Numbered from the stretch's first letter, positions 1 through 6,740 are shown. The stretch: DNA of 64,000 bases from a virus (IMGVR_UViG_3300025087_000036:87987-151986); one strand, 5' to 3'. Made by a program: numbers and translations. Notes: generated by a model from the letters alone, not told the origin.

Positions 1-177
1 TGCCATGGATTGTATCGCATTTATCCTGGTGTTCATGTTGACGAATACGATACAGAAGATCTTGGCAACGGAAAACTCAAGGTGGGAAATATGGTGTTTG
101 ATTCTTTTGCCACCATATTTTGTGATGGAAGCTCTGGAACTAGCCCCGCCATTCGTGGTATGATTGTGGAGGATTGA
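1..177 (+). CDS. 3' end of an unrecognised protein gene (partial)
   Basis: The frame is open from the window edge to a TGA at 175-177 and encodes 58 residues ending IRGMIVED. The next gene begins one base after the stop, so it belongs to the same tight operon. The start lies outside the window. No family recognised. Confidence 0.7.
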   Translation, partial: CHGLYRIYPGVHVDEYDTEDLGNGKLKVGNMVFDSFATIFCDGSSGTSPAIRGMIVED

Positions 178-178
178 A

Positions 179-352
179 ATGAAAGTTTATGTTGTAAAAG
201 TACAACCATATTGTGAGGACGAAGAGACTTGCAGTTGTCATGATTGGGCTTTTGAAATTGTTGGTATCTTTACAGACAAAGAAAAAGCAAAAACAGAAGC
301 CATGACCACTTTTCCACCTTCTTTGGTTGAAGAATACGAGGTTATCGACTAA
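179..352 (+). CDS. Small unknown protein, 57 aa
   Basis: ATG at 179 follows GGAGGATTGAAA, a good ribosome-binding site formed by the end of the previous gene. The protein (MKVYVVKVQPYCED...) has a CSCHDW stretch and ends EEYEVID. Its stop overlaps the ATG of the phosphoesterase gene (TAATG). It resembles small phage proteins of unknown role; no function is assigned. Confidence 0.75.
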   Translation: MKVYVVKVQPYCEDEETCSCHDWAFEIVGIFTDKEKAKTEAMTTFPPSLVEEYEVID

Positions 353-1125
353 TGGCAAAGATTCTCATAACTGGTGATGTGCATGGCAGTCCTATACAAC
401 ACCTAAATTATAGGAAGATTAAGCCTGGAACTCTAACGGAAGATGATTTTCTCATTATCCTTGGCGACTTTGGGGTTATCTTTGGAAAACCCTGTAGTGA
501 AGAAAGGTATATCCTGGATTGGTTTAATCGTAAACCATGGACAACCTTTGTGGTTGGTGGAAATCACGATGATTGGGATAGGCTTCGGGTTTTACCTTAT
601 GAGGATACTCCTTGGGGGAGATTGCAAAGGATTAGCCACAGGGTGTTTTTTATTCCCAACGGCACCATCCTGTATATTGGTGATAGGAAGATTTTTTGTA
701 TGGGTGGGGCAATGTCCACCGATAGATACATGAGGGTTGAGGGAAAAAATTGGTGGGCAGGAGAGATTGCCACTAATGAGGAAATGCAGCGTGGGGTGGA
801 CCTGCTGGACAGCGTAGATTGGAACGTGGACTACGTTCTAACCCACACCATGCCGTCAGAATGTGTTAGCAAGTTTACCGAATCCATGGGATATCATGAA
901 GATAGGATTAATGACCCCATGGCAAGGTACTTTTCCTTCCTTACTAAGCAAGGAATCAAATTCAAGGGGTGGTATTGTGGTCACTTTCACAAGAATCAGA
1001 AGTTTGGTGATGTGAATGTGATTTACCACAATATTGTTGACCTTGATACTGGACAGCTTGTGTTCAAACAACCGGATGATGTGATACACCAATATCCGAA
1101 AAACATTTTTTGGAAAAATGCTTGA
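352..1125 (+). CDS. Calcineurin-like metallophosphoesterase
   Basis: 257 aa. The five metal-binding blocks of the family are visible in order: GDVHG (residues 8-12), GDFG (38-41), GGNHDD (68-73), THTMP in the second half, and GHFHKN near the C-terminus. These bind a dinuclear metal centre that hydrolyses phosphomono- or diesters. The substrate (nucleotide, tRNA end, protein phosphate) cannot be told from sequence. The start overlaps the preceding stop, implying translational coupling. A second, unrelated-looking member lies at 9380. Confidence 0.9.
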   Translation: MAKILITGDVHGSPIQHLNYRKIKPGTLTEDDFLIILGDFGVIFGKPCSEERYILDWFNRKPWTTFVVGGNHDDWDRLRVLPYEDTPWGRLQRISHRVFFIPNGTILYIGDRKIFCMGGAMSTDRYMRVEGKNWWAGEIATNEEMQRGVDLLDSVDWNVDYVLTHTMPSECVSKFTESMGYHEDRINDPMARYFSFLTKQGIKFKGWYCGHFHKNQKFGDVNVIYHNIVDLDTGQLVFKQPDDVIHQYPKNIFWKNA

Positions 1126-1150
1126 CAAATGGTCCCGGTTGTGTTATTCT
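1122..1150 (+). promoter_or_regulatory. Sigma70-type early promoter
   Basis: TTGACA (1122-1127), 17 bp spacer, TATTCT (1145-1150). The spacer shares TCCCGGTTGTG with the promoter at 17241. It overlaps the stop of the phosphoesterase gene and fires toward the 1217 gene. Confidence 0.75.
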
Positions 1151-1216
1151 TATGAGTGTAGAAACTAGGTTGCAATACCTAGTGTGTTTTAAACAAACAA
1201 TGAAAGAGGTAAGACT

Positions 1217-1426
1217 ATGAAGAGTGCAAGGTTTACTAGGAATAGGGTTCGGTTTGTGGTTGCTGAAAACGGTGTTCGTGCATATGATCGTGAATACTGG
1301 AATGGGCATAGTTTTGAGTATGCTATCTATGATAAAAAGCGTATGAAGAAGCTCATTTCCAAACACAGTGAGGATATCCTTGCTGCGGCAAAAAAGGCTA
1401 AGATCAAGAACTTTGTTCTTGCTTAA
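1217..1426 (+). CDS. Small basic unknown protein, 69 aa
   Basis: ATG after AGAGGTAAGACT. Basic protein (MKSARFTRNRVRFVVAENG...) ending in a lysine-rich helix. It is the first gene after the 1122 promoter, 67 bp from the -10 box, and is followed by a long non-coding stretch. No family recognised. Confidence 0.7.
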   Translation: MKSARFTRNRVRFVVAENGVRAYDREYWNGHSFEYAIYDKKRMKKLISKHSEDILAAAKKAKIKNFVLA

Positions 1427-1434
1427 TTAGCCAC

Positions 1435-1468
1435 AGGAGAGTGGGGTGTGAATTAGCGCCCCTCTCCT
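1435..1468 (+). other. Strong hairpin after the 1217 gene
   Basis: AGGAGA pairs with TCTCCT and GGGG with CCCC across a 12-nt loop. On the + strand it is followed by A, not T, so it lacks the U-run of an intrinsic terminator; it may instead protect the mRNA 3' end. The rest of 1469-1780 contains another hairpin (ATTGAGC/GCTCAAT near 1500-1560) and no gene. A stretch at about 1485-1520 resembles one at 2330-2365 (shared TGCAAAG and AAACAAATTG). Confidence 0.45.
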
Positions 1469-1780
1469 AAAAAAAAAACAAGGAGTGCAAAGTCCAAAAC
1501 AAATTGAGCGTAGACCGTATGGAAGTCGGTAAAAAGTAAAGACCCCTCTTCACCTATGCTCAATTTTCTAAAGAAAAGTTGAATAATTTTTGGATTTTTG
1601 TAGGAGATTGGTGTATATTTAGAAATGTGACGGTGGTTTGAGTCAGATAACACTTTGACATATAAACCATGGAAACGTTCCTAATCACATAACAAAAGCA
1701 AACGAAACTGCCGTCACTTCAAAACAAAATGCCAGTTTTTCGGGTGGTTCTGGCTTGCCAAAAACCTCCGTTCAAAATTT

Positions 1781-1856
1781 GGGGATGTAGCTTAATTGGG
1801 AAAGCATTTGACTGTCAATCAAGAGAGAGTGGGATCGTAACCCATCTTTCCCGCCA
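1781..1856 (+). tRNA. tRNA-Asp (GTC)
   Basis: Acceptor GGGGATG pairs with CTTTCCC with one T-T mismatch; anticodon arm TTTGA-CTGTCAA-TCAAG with GTC at 1814-1816; T stem GTGGG/CCCAT; G73 and encoded CCA. The T loop reads ATCGTAA instead of TTCGAAT, which is unusual and recurs in several tRNAs here. Confidence 0.8.
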
Positions 1857-1873
1857 ACAAAAGGAAAGATGAA

Positions 1874-2185
1874 ATGAGCATTGTTAGGCACACAAAAAGC
1901 GGTGTTGTGATTGATGTCACAAACAGAGGAAAAAACCTAACGCTTATCTTTACAAATGCTCTTTGCGCAGGTCAGCCTTGGACTTGCCATGTTCCAGAGG
2001 AAATCGTTGGAAAACCACTTACGATGAATTATGGGTTTGTAGACCTAGATGAAATGATGGAGTATGCCGGAAGGTTTGAAGATGGCAGCGTTAGCCACAG
2101 GAATGAAGAGTTGATTGATATGATCTACATGATCAAAGAAGCACAATGGGATCTTGAAGATCAAATGGAGTTCATGGGGGTTTAA
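1874..2185 (+). CDS. Unknown protein, 103 aa
   Basis: ATG at 1874 after AAAGGAAAGATGAA. Sequence MSIVRHTKSGVVIDVTNRGKN..., beta-rich start and acidic helical end (EEAQWDLEDQMEF-like). Its last ten bases form the 5' acceptor strand of the next tRNA, so gene and tRNA overlap. No family recognised. Confidence 0.7.
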   Translation: MSIVRHTKSGVVIDVTNRGKNLTLIFTNALCAGQPWTCHVPEEIVGKPLTMNYGFVDLDEMMEYAGRFEDGSVSHRNEELIDMIYMIKEAQWDLEDQMEFMGV

Positions 2186-2249
2186 CATAACGGAAGTGTG
2201 ATTGGTCTACACCCAATTAATGGGGGTTCAATTCCCTCAGCCCTCACCA
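2176..2249 (+). tRNA. tRNA-Val (TAC)
   Basis: Acceptor GGGGGTT/AGCCCTC, D stem ACAT/GTGT, anticodon arm ATTGG-TCTACAC-CCAAT (anticodon TAC at 2208-2210), T arm GGGGG-TTCAATT-CCCTC, A73 and CCA all fold. Position 33 is C rather than the near-universal T. Overlaps the 3' end of the preceding gene. Confidence 0.75.
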
Positions 2250-2270
2250 AAAATATTTTCCAGTTTTTTG

Positions 2271-2299
2271 TTTACATTCTGGAAAAAGTGTGGTAAACT
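2271..2299 (+). promoter_or_regulatory. Sigma70-type promoter
   Basis: TTTACA (2271-2276), 17 bp, TAAACT (2294-2299), directly after tRNA-Val and upstream of a 270-bp non-coding leader. The leader 2300-2550 has hairpins (for example CTGTAAAA/TTTTACAG at about 2531-2548) but no convincing gene. Confidence 0.65.
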
Positions 2300-2551
2300 A
2301 AACCAAGAAAATGGGGTAACAAAAAACGAGTCCTGCAAAGACTTGAAACAAATTGCCCGCCCTTTTGCAGAGGGAAACCGTTGACAGTTCCATATAGGGC
2401 TGTCTTATACATGACGGTGGTATTTTCATCTTATTTGCCATGTGTAGAAAAAGTAAAGTTACGCAATTTGCATAACGCAGCCTGCGTAACTTCAAATGGA
2501 TGAGCGGCAACGGCGGTGGTGTTGCAGCAGACTGTAAAAACTTTTACAGAC

Positions 2552-2559
2552 TATTTATA
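2552..2559 (+). promoter_or_regulatory. Candidate late-promoter element TATTTATA
   Basis: One of 13 TATTTAT[TA/G/C] elements found just upstream of genes on the coding strand. Here it lies 16 bp before the tRNA-like gene that precedes an HNH endonuclease. Assignment rests on the shared motif only. Confidence 0.4.
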
Positions 2560-2574
2560 TATGGGGTGAATTGT

Positions 2575-2670
2575 GGGAGAGTAACAACAACGGCCTGTAA
2601 AGCCGCCCTGCCCAACAACTGTTGTATGGACTCTGGCAGTAAGTAAGTTCGAATCTTACCTCTCCCACCA
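2575..2670 (+). tRNA. Aberrant tRNA-Tyr-like element
   Basis: A perfect 7-bp acceptor (GGGAGAG/CTCTCCC, A73, CCA) and canonical T arm (GTAAG-TTCGAAT-CTTAC) enclose an arm CGGC-CTGTAAA-GCCG whose loop matches tRNA-Tyr (GTA). Only about 9 nt separate acceptor and anticodon stems, so no D arm can form, and the variable region is about 40 nt (CTGCC/GGCAG stem). It could be decayed or fold differently. The HNH start codon follows two bases later. Confidence 0.45.
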
Positions 2671-2672
2671 AA

Positions 2673-3314
2673 ATGGATTATGTTTGTGAAAAATGTGGAT
2701 TGGGGTTCTCTGGGTATATAAGGTCTGGTAGATTGGTTAGGTGTAGTTCTTGTAAAAGAAAAGTTGTCCACAAAAAGGAAACCGGAGAAATAACTAATCT
2801 CTTTGATCTTTCTACTAGAACCATTGGAAAAATTTTAGCAAGACTCAATATGTCGTGTTCTATTTGTGGGTGGAATGTTGCAACTTGTGATCTTCACCAC
2901 ATTGTTTCAAGAAAGAAAGGTGGGTCAAATCACCACACAAATTTAGCTTGTGTTTGTCCAAATTGTCATAGAGCAATTCACAACGGAAAGTTAACCACAA
3001 GCATAACTTTACAAGAACAAATTGGTGACAATTGGTTGAAGGAATATGCACCACCATTAAAAATAACCAACTTGCCAAAAAAAGAATTTGTCTGTAAAAC
3101 ATGCGGTGGCAGATTTGAGCTAAAAAGGAAAAATTCCAAATATTGTTCTACTAAATGCTTTGGGATATCACAAAGAGAAAAAGGTATCGTTATACCGTCC
3201 AAAGAAGAGTTGCAGATACTTATAGACAACAATTCTTGGGTTGCAATCGGAAGGATGTTTGGGGTTAGTGATAATGCTGTTCGCAAATGGGCGATAAGGC
3301 GTGAGATTTTATGA
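2673..3314 (+). CDS. HNH homing endonuclease with zinc ribbons and C-terminal HTH
   Basis: 213 aa. N-terminal zinc ribbon (CEKCG...CSSCKRK), then HNH core: CSICGW...DLHHIVSRKKGG...NLACVCPNCHRAIH (residues about 60-110), a further CKTCGGRF...YCSTKCF pair, and a C-terminal helix-turn-helix typical of NUMOD-like DNA readers (SWVAIGRMFGVSDNAVRKW). HNH nucleases nick or cut one site to spread their own gene. It sits between two tRNA genes, starting 2 bp after a CCA end. Confidence 0.88.
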   Translation: MDYVCEKCGLGFSGYIRSGRLVRCSSCKRKVVHKKETGEITNLFDLSTRTIGKILARLNMSCSICGWNVATCDLHHIVSRKKGGSNHHTNLACVCPNCHRAIHNGKLTTSITLQEQIGDNWLKEYAPPLKITNLPKKEFVCKTCGGRFELKRKNSKYCSTKCFGISQREKGIVIPSKEELQILIDNNSWVAIGRMFGVSDNAVRKWAIRREIL

Positions 3315-3320
3315 TAACAT

Positions 3321-3391
3321 GGGGGATCCAGAGGGCTGGTCCTATCGCTTGCACCGATGGCTAAAGGGATCGTTACCCTTATCCTCCACCA
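3321..3391 (+). tRNA. tRNA-Ala (TGC)
   Basis: Acceptor GGGGGAT/ATCCTCC, anticodon arm TATCG-CTTGCAC-CGATG (TGC), T arm AAGGG-ATCGTTA-CCCTT, A73, CCA. The D arm is short (CCAG/CTGG with a 4-nt loop), giving only 71 nt. The 5' end lies 7 bp after the HNH stop. Confidence 0.78.
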
Positions 3392-3455
3392 AACTGACAT
3401 GGGAGTAGGTAAGCTATCTAACGAATAGAAACCGATAGCTGGTTTAGAAAAAAGC

Positions 3456-3484
3456 TTTACAAATAGTTCTAGGTGTGTTATGGT
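3456..3484 (+). promoter_or_regulatory. Sigma70-type promoter
   Basis: TTTACA (3456-3461), 17 bp, TATGGT (3479-3484). It would drive tRNA-Glu and the genes after it. The stretch 3392-3706 otherwise shows no gene or recognisable tRNA. Confidence 0.6.
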
Positions 3485-3706
3485 ATAGTGGTGTTGTGGT
3501 ATAAACACCGGGTTCAGGCAACAGCAATTGTGGTATATAGGATCGCAGATCATTGAAAACCGCAAGCGTTGAAAATCGCAATAGCTCGTATTAGTTCTTG
3601 TCTGTTGATGCTAACGCTGTTAGGTGTAGGACAAGATGTTCATAATACTGCCGTCTGGGACAAGACCCGACCCAGGTTGGTACGAAAACCCAACACAGAG
3701 TATTTT

Positions 3707-3782
3707 GGCCGCATCGTCTAACAGGTAAGGATGGAAGACTTTCAATTTTTCGATAGGAGTTCGAGTCTCCTTGCGGCTACCA
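3707..3782 (+). tRNA. tRNA-Glu (TTC)
   Basis: Acceptor GGCCGCA/TGCGGCT with one G-T pair, anticodon arm GAAGA-CTTTCAA-TTTTT (TTC), T arm AGGAG-TTCGAGT-CTCCT, A73, CCA. The 318-bp stretch after it (3783-4100) holds no gene I can support. Confidence 0.85.
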
Positions 3783-4100
3783 AATTTCCTGGTGGTGAAA
3801 AAGAGGGCATGGGATGGCATCCTGAAAAAGCCTAAGCCTACTAGCAGGGTAAAACAGTGACATTGCCAATCAGATCGTGTTAGACCAGGAAAGCAATTTT
3901 GGACGTATAAAACACTAGCAAGAGGCTGACGTACCTCACTATAAGCTAGTTACCAAACCCATCTTGGTGGATAATCTGGTCTAGTCAACCAAGCATGATG
4001 GGGTCCCAAAACCTTGAGCAATCGGAGAGATAAAAGCCACGATTAAGTTCGGAAAAACAAGGCTCTCCATATTTACCTTAAGAAAAAGGATGGTTCTGAA

Positions 4101-4406
4101 ATGAGCGAACGTAAAGAAAAGTTTTTGGATTTGATTTCCGTGGTTGATACTTGGATCGTTGAGGTTGCAGTTATCGTGGCGTTGTTCCTTTGGTTTCTGT
4201 TTTTCTCCTGTGGTGGATATGCAAGCACAGAGGGATACACAATTAGGAGAGATTACTGTTCTGGTGATTCTCCAAATCCCAATGTCTTTTTTGATGTTGT
4301 TGAAGTAAGGAAAATGGGTGAAGATAGAAAAGTTTACACAACTTTTGACATTGATGATGCAATCAGAGTGATGAAGGAAATTGCGGCAAATGGACAAGTA
4401 CGCTAA
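4101..4406 (+). CDS. Single-pass membrane protein, 101 aa
   Basis: ATG after AAGGATGGTTCTGAA. Charged N-terminus, then one hydrophobic helix (IVEVAVIVALFLWFLFFS, residues 19-36), then a soluble domain of about 65 residues. This predicts an N-in inner-membrane protein or uncleaved anchor. It stands between tRNA genes; no family recognised. Confidence 0.7.
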   Translation: MSERKEKFLDLISVVDTWIVEVAVIVALFLWFLFFSCGGYASTEGYTIRRDYCSGDSPNPNVFFDVVEVRKMGEDRKVYTTFDIDDAIRVMKEIAANGQVR

Positions 4407-4410
4407 AGTT

Positions 4411-4483
4411 TGCGGGTTGGGGAAGTGGTCATCCCGTTTGGCTCATAACCAAAAGATCGTGAATTCGAATTTCACACCCGCTA
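4411..4483 (+). tRNA. tRNA-Met (CAT)
   Basis: Anticodon arm TTTGG-CTCATAA-CCAAA, T arm GTGAA-TTCGAAT-TTCAC. The acceptor (TGCGGGT/ACCCGCT) pairs except for a T-T at position 1-72, and the 3' end is A-CTT, so CCA is not encoded, unlike its neighbours. The unpaired 1-72 recalls initiator tRNA but the anticodon stem lacks the GGG/CCC of initiators. A tRNA-Ile with modified CAT is also possible. Confidence 0.7.
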
Positions 4484-4736
4484 CTTTGCAAAGGTTAGAT
4501 ACGTTGGAGATTGATGCTTACACCATCAACCAAACATTAGACTACTCTAAGGTATTGGGAAGTGTATGACCCAATATACATTGGCATGAGATTGTTTGGC
4601 GTTGTAAAGCTAACCACTAAAATTACTAAGGCAAGTGCCGGTTGCTTGTCTTAGAAGAAAACACCGCCGATCACGTTGCTTCGGTCGGGATAAAAACGGT
4701 GGGGTAAAAGTCCTACGTTTAGAAGCAACCAGTTTT

Positions 4737-4810
4737 GCCTTGTTAATACAACGGAAGTATCTTTGGTTTCCACCCAAAAGATATCGGTTCGATCCCGATA
4801 CAAGGCTCCA
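4737..4810 (+). tRNA. tRNA-Gly (TCC)
   Basis: Perfect acceptor GCCTTGT/ACAAGGC, anticodon arm TTTGG-TTTCCAC-CCAAA (TCC), T arm ATCGG-TTCGATC-CCGAT, T73, CCA. The preceding 4570-4736 has one imperfect 10-bp hairpin (CTAAGGCAAG/CTTGTCTTAG) and no gene. Confidence 0.88.
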
Positions 4811-4923
4811 AATACACCTATGTTATATACCCCTTGGGCGATCACTAACTATGGGCTGGAAGATCAGATCCAGGGTGAACATTTTAGACTTGGAGTGTTT
4901 TCCGAATGTTAAAAATCAGGTCA

Positions 4924-4969
4924 GTGTGTTGCCAGTGTGTAGGAGTTGTAAACAGCATTGGCAACACAC
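4924..4969 (+). ncRNA. 11-bp hairpin, possible structured RNA
   Basis: GTGTGTTGCCA pairs perfectly with TGGCAACACAC around a 24-nt loop, in a gene-free stretch (4811-5040) of the tRNA cluster. There is no U-run after it. It may be part of a structured non-coding RNA; identity unknown. Confidence 0.35.
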
Positions 4970-4981
4970 AAAAACTTGTAC

Positions 4982-5018
4982 GACCGTGGTGTAATGGTAA
5001 CATAGCACTCTCCAAAAC
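4982..5018 (+). pseudogene. Truncated tRNA 5' half
   Basis: The stretch has a tRNA-like D arm (GTGT-AATGGTA-ACAT) and a following CTCCAAA that matches the tRNA-Trp anticodon loop (CCA), but no 3' half exists. The loop bases are instead paired in a new hairpin (CCAAAAC 5012-5018 with GTTTTGG 5028-5034). It ends 50 bp before an HNH gene, suggesting the homing insertion destroyed it. A complete tRNA-Trp lies on the other side of the HNH gene. Confidence 0.4.
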
Positions 5019-5038
5019 TATTTCTGCGTTTTGGATTC

Positions 5039-5062
5039 CTTCCACATATTTATATGTGGAGG
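5039..5062 (+). promoter_or_regulatory. Hairpin with late-promoter element in the loop, hiding the HNH ribosome-binding site
   Basis: The stem CCACATA/TATGTGG, extendable to 10 bp, contains TATTTATA (5047-5054) across its loop and buries GGAGG (5058-5062), the ribosome-binding site of the HNH gene at 5069. Confidence 0.6.
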
Positions 5063-5068
5063 TTTGGG

Positions 5069-5434
5069 ATGTCATACAAAGATAGAGAAAAAAGGATAGA
5101 GTATAGTAAAGCTTGGCACAAGAAAAACTATAATGGAGAATATCGTCAAGCAAGATTGGATAATGCAAAAGCTAGACATAAAGATTTGGAAAGGGATTTC
5201 AAGCAATATAAGAAAACTTTATGTTGTTCGGTTTGTGGTGAAAATGATGCGTGTTGTTTAGACTTTCACCACAAAGACCCAACAAAAAAAGATATGACAA
5301 TATCATCGGCAATAGGAAACAATTGGTCTTGGAAAAGGTTGATGGTTGAAATTGAAAAGTGTGAGGTTCTATGTTCCAATTGTCATAGAAAATTTCACAA
5401 AATAAAAGATGCGGGCGAATGTTCCAAGGATTAG
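5069..5434 (+). CDS. HNH homing endonuclease
   Basis: 121 aa from the ATG at 5069 (GGAGGTTTGGG upstream). A basic N-terminal helix precedes the HNH core CSVCGENDACCLDFHHKDPTKKDM and CEVLCSNCHRKFH. The D-F-HH motif supplies the metal-binding histidines. The last 24 bases of the gene are the 5' end of tRNA-Trp, so the stop codon lies inside the tRNA; the insertion has evidently been fitted to its tRNA neighbour. Confidence 0.85.
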   Translation: MSYKDREKRIEYSKAWHKKNYNGEYRQARLDNAKARHKDLERDFKQYKKTLCCSVCGENDACCLDFHHKDPTKKDMTISSAIGNNWSWKRLMVEIEKCEVLCSNCHRKFHKIKDAGECSKD

Positions 5435-5488
5435 GCGAATTCGACTCCAAATCGAATTGGGAGGGTTCGATTCCTTCCGCCCGTGCCA
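5411..5488 (+). tRNA. tRNA-Trp (CCA)
   Basis: Acceptor GCGGGCG/CGCCCGT, anticodon arm TTCGA-CTCCAAA-TCGAA (CCA), T arm GAGGG-TTCGATT-CCTTC, G73, CCA. The 5' strand overlaps the end of the HNH coding sequence by 24 nt. Confidence 0.85.
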
Positions 5489-5497
5489 AAATTAATT

Positions 5498-5575
5498 AGA
5501 GGATTGGCGAAGTGGTCTAACGCAGCTGACTTTGAATCAGCTATTTCATAGGTTCAAATCCTATATCCTCTACCA
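5498..5575 (+). tRNA. tRNA-Gln (TTG)
   Basis: Perfect acceptor AGAGGAT/ATCCTCT, anticodon arm GCTGA-CTTTGAA-TCAGC (TTG), T arm ATAGG-TTCAAAT-CCTAT, A73, CCA. All arms are canonical. Confidence 0.9.
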
Positions 5576-5582
5576 AAATGAT

Positions 5583-5685
5583 GGTGAGTGTGGGTCTACT
5601 CTTTGGAGCGGAAATCACTCGCCACAACAGCCACAAGTTTATCGGTGGCATAGTTGCACAGAATAGGATAAATGGGTATGCAACT
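5583..5685 (+). ncRNA. Three consecutive hairpins, possible structured RNA
   Basis: GGTGAGTG/CACTCGCC (5583-5623), GCCAC/GTGGC (5630-5649) and AGTTGCA/TGCAACT (5653-5685) follow one another between tRNA-Gln and tRNA-Phe with no open reading frame. The density of pairing suggests a folded RNA; no known class recognised. Confidence 0.35.
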
Positions 5686-5718
5686 AAATCCCGTGATCAT
5701 GTGCAACAACAAGAAAAT

Positions 5719-5794
5719 GCCAATGTGGTGTAGATGGTCTGCACGCTAGTCTGAAGAACTAGAGGTATCCATTCGAGTTGGATCGTTGGCACCA
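5719..5794 (+). tRNA. tRNA-Phe (GAA)
   Basis: Acceptor GCCAATG/CGTTGGC, anticodon arm CTAGT-CTGAAGA-ACTAG (GAA), T arm ATCCA-TTCGAGT-TGGAT, A73, CCA. Confidence 0.9.
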
Positions 5795-5912
5795 AATAAC
5801 GATCTGGAAAAGTTGGCCAAGTCTGTGTGGATGGCTAATTTTCCAAGTGATGACTGTATCCAGCCAGTAGAAGTGCAAAGAAATACGTTTGCCGCCGCAC
5901 TACAGTTTTTTG

Positions 5913-5941
5913 TTTACATTCACTCTAGGATGTGTTAGTAT
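5913..5941 (+). promoter_or_regulatory. Sigma70-type promoter for the His-Thr-Leu-Thr-Leu tRNA run
   Basis: TTTACA (5913-5918), 17 bp, TAGTAT (5936-5941), 21 bp before tRNA-His. It shares CAGTTTTTTGTTTACATTC with the promoter at 2271. No gene in 5795-5912. Confidence 0.65.
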
Positions 5942-5962
5942 TTAGATGTAAAGAGGGATTGT

Positions 5963-6051
5963 GTGTAAGTAGGATAATTGGTAGTCCCCTTGACTGTGGA
6001 TCAAGCTGGTTTAAAAACCTTGTAAGGGTTCGAATCCCCTCTTACACCCCA
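5963..6051 (+). tRNA. tRNA-His (GTG) with a long variable arm
   Basis: Acceptor GTGTAAG/CTTACAC, anticodon arm CTTGA-CTGTGGA-TCAAG (GTG), T arm AAGGG-TTCGAAT-CCCCT, C73 as in other tRNA-His, CCA. Position -1 is T, not the usual G. Between anticodon and T arms lie about 18 nt (with GGTTT/AACC-type pairing) instead of the usual 5, making it class II-like. Confidence 0.75.
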
Positions 6052-6096
6052 TGCAATGAGGCTAGTTGTGTAAATATTGGATGACCCATTGGATTT

Positions 6097-6171
6097 GCTA
6101 CCATAGCTTAATAGGAAGAGCGCAATCTTGGTAAGGTTGTGACATGGGTTCAAATCCCGTTGGTAGCTCCA
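6097..6171 (+). tRNA. tRNA-Thr (GGT)
   Basis: Acceptor GCTACCA/TGGTAGC, anticodon arm CAATC-TTGGTAA-GGTTG (GGT), T arm with TTCAAAT loop, T73, CCA. Confidence 0.88.
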
Positions 6172-6177
6172 AGAATT

Positions 6178-6262
6178 GCCGGAATGGTGAAATTGGCATA
6201 CACGCAAGTCCTAGGAATTTGTGTCTTCGGGCATGGGGGTTCGAGTCCCCCTTCCGGCACCA
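6178..6262 (+). tRNA. tRNA-Leu (TAG)
   Basis: Acceptor GCCGGAA/TTCCGGC, anticodon arm CAAGT-CCTAGGA-ATTTG (TAG), long variable arm TGTC-TTCG-GGCA, T arm GGGGG-TTCGAGT-CCCCC, A73, CCA. Position 33 is C. Confidence 0.85.
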
Positions 6263-6268
6263 AAATTT

Positions 6269-6345
6269 GCCCTTGTAACTCAATTGGCTAGAGTACCACA
6301 TTTGTACCGTGGATGTTTAGGGTTCAAATCCCTACAGGGGCTCCA
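6269..6345 (+). tRNA. tRNA-Thr (TGT)
   Basis: Acceptor GCCCTTG/CAGGGGC, anticodon loop TTTGTAC (TGT) on a CCAC/GTGG stem with one A-C mismatch, T arm TAGGG-TTCAAAT-CCCTA, T73, CCA. Confidence 0.85.
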
Positions 6346-6355
6346 AAAATATTAT

Positions 6356-6432
6356 GCCCGCATATCCCAATTGGAAGAGGAATTGGCTTCAAAACCCAAG
6401 TGATGGTGGTTCGAATCCACCTGCGGGCACCA
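6356..6432 (+). tRNA. tRNA with CAA anticodon (Leu?), class I
   Basis: Acceptor GCCCGCA/TGCGGGC, T arm GGTGG-TTCGAAT-CCACC, A73, CCA are perfect. The anticodon stem TTGGC/CCCAA has a C-C mismatch next to loop TTCAAAA, giving CAA (Leu). A tRNA-Leu should have a long variable arm; this one has 5 nt. Reading the loop one base earlier gives TCA, an opal suppressor, but then no anticodon stem forms. Confidence 0.65.
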
Positions 6433-6509
6433 CTTAACTGAGTTTGCGTTGGTCTTAACTGTGTGACGGGGTGGGGACGTAAGCTCTTCAACAAACGAAA
6501 GGTTATGCG

Positions 6510-6740
6510 ATGATAAAAGTAGAAATAACTGAACAATTCCATGTTGTGAGACAAATTGACTACCCAACACTAAAAATGGAGCCATGTTCTCTCTTAACGG
6601 TTTTATTTGTTTCTCCGAATACAGGTATGGTTCTTAGACCAGGAAAATCTGAATACAAAACAGGAACATATTGCGGTGATTGGCATGAGGGGGCATTTGA
6701 CAGATGGGATGGGGTGTTGGAAGTCAGAAATGATTATTGA
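6510..6740 (+). CDS. Unknown protein, 76 aa
   Basis: ATG after GAAAGGTTATGCG. Beta-rich small protein (MIKVEITEQFHVVRQ...) with a C-G-D-W motif near the end. It starts a five-gene overlapping operon (6510-7873) after the tRNA run. No family recognised. Confidence 0.65.
   Translation: MIKVEITEQFHVVRQIDYPTLKMEPCSLLTVLFVSPNTGMVLRPGKSEYKTGTYCGDWHEGAFDRWDGVLEVRNDY

Noticed and set aside
1435-1468. Intrinsic terminator on the + strand
   Set aside because: The hairpin is followed by A residues, so RNA would lack the U-tract.
2381-2410. Promoter TTGACA...TTATAC
   Set aside because: Spacing is 18-20 bp and the -10 match is poor; kept out of the list.
4381-4569. Protein-coding frame over tRNA-Met
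   Set aside because: It overlaps a well-folded tRNA and the end of the 4101 gene, and has no ribosome-binding site.
4982-5488. Group I intron with HNH gene in a split tRNA-Trp
   Set aside because: The downstream tRNA-Trp is complete with its own 5' half, and no 3' half matches the upstream acceptor strand; no group I core seen.
6385-6400. Opal suppressor tRNA (TCA)
   Set aside because: Only a shifted reading of the loop gives TCA, and then the anticodon stem does not pair; CAA with one mismatch fits better.
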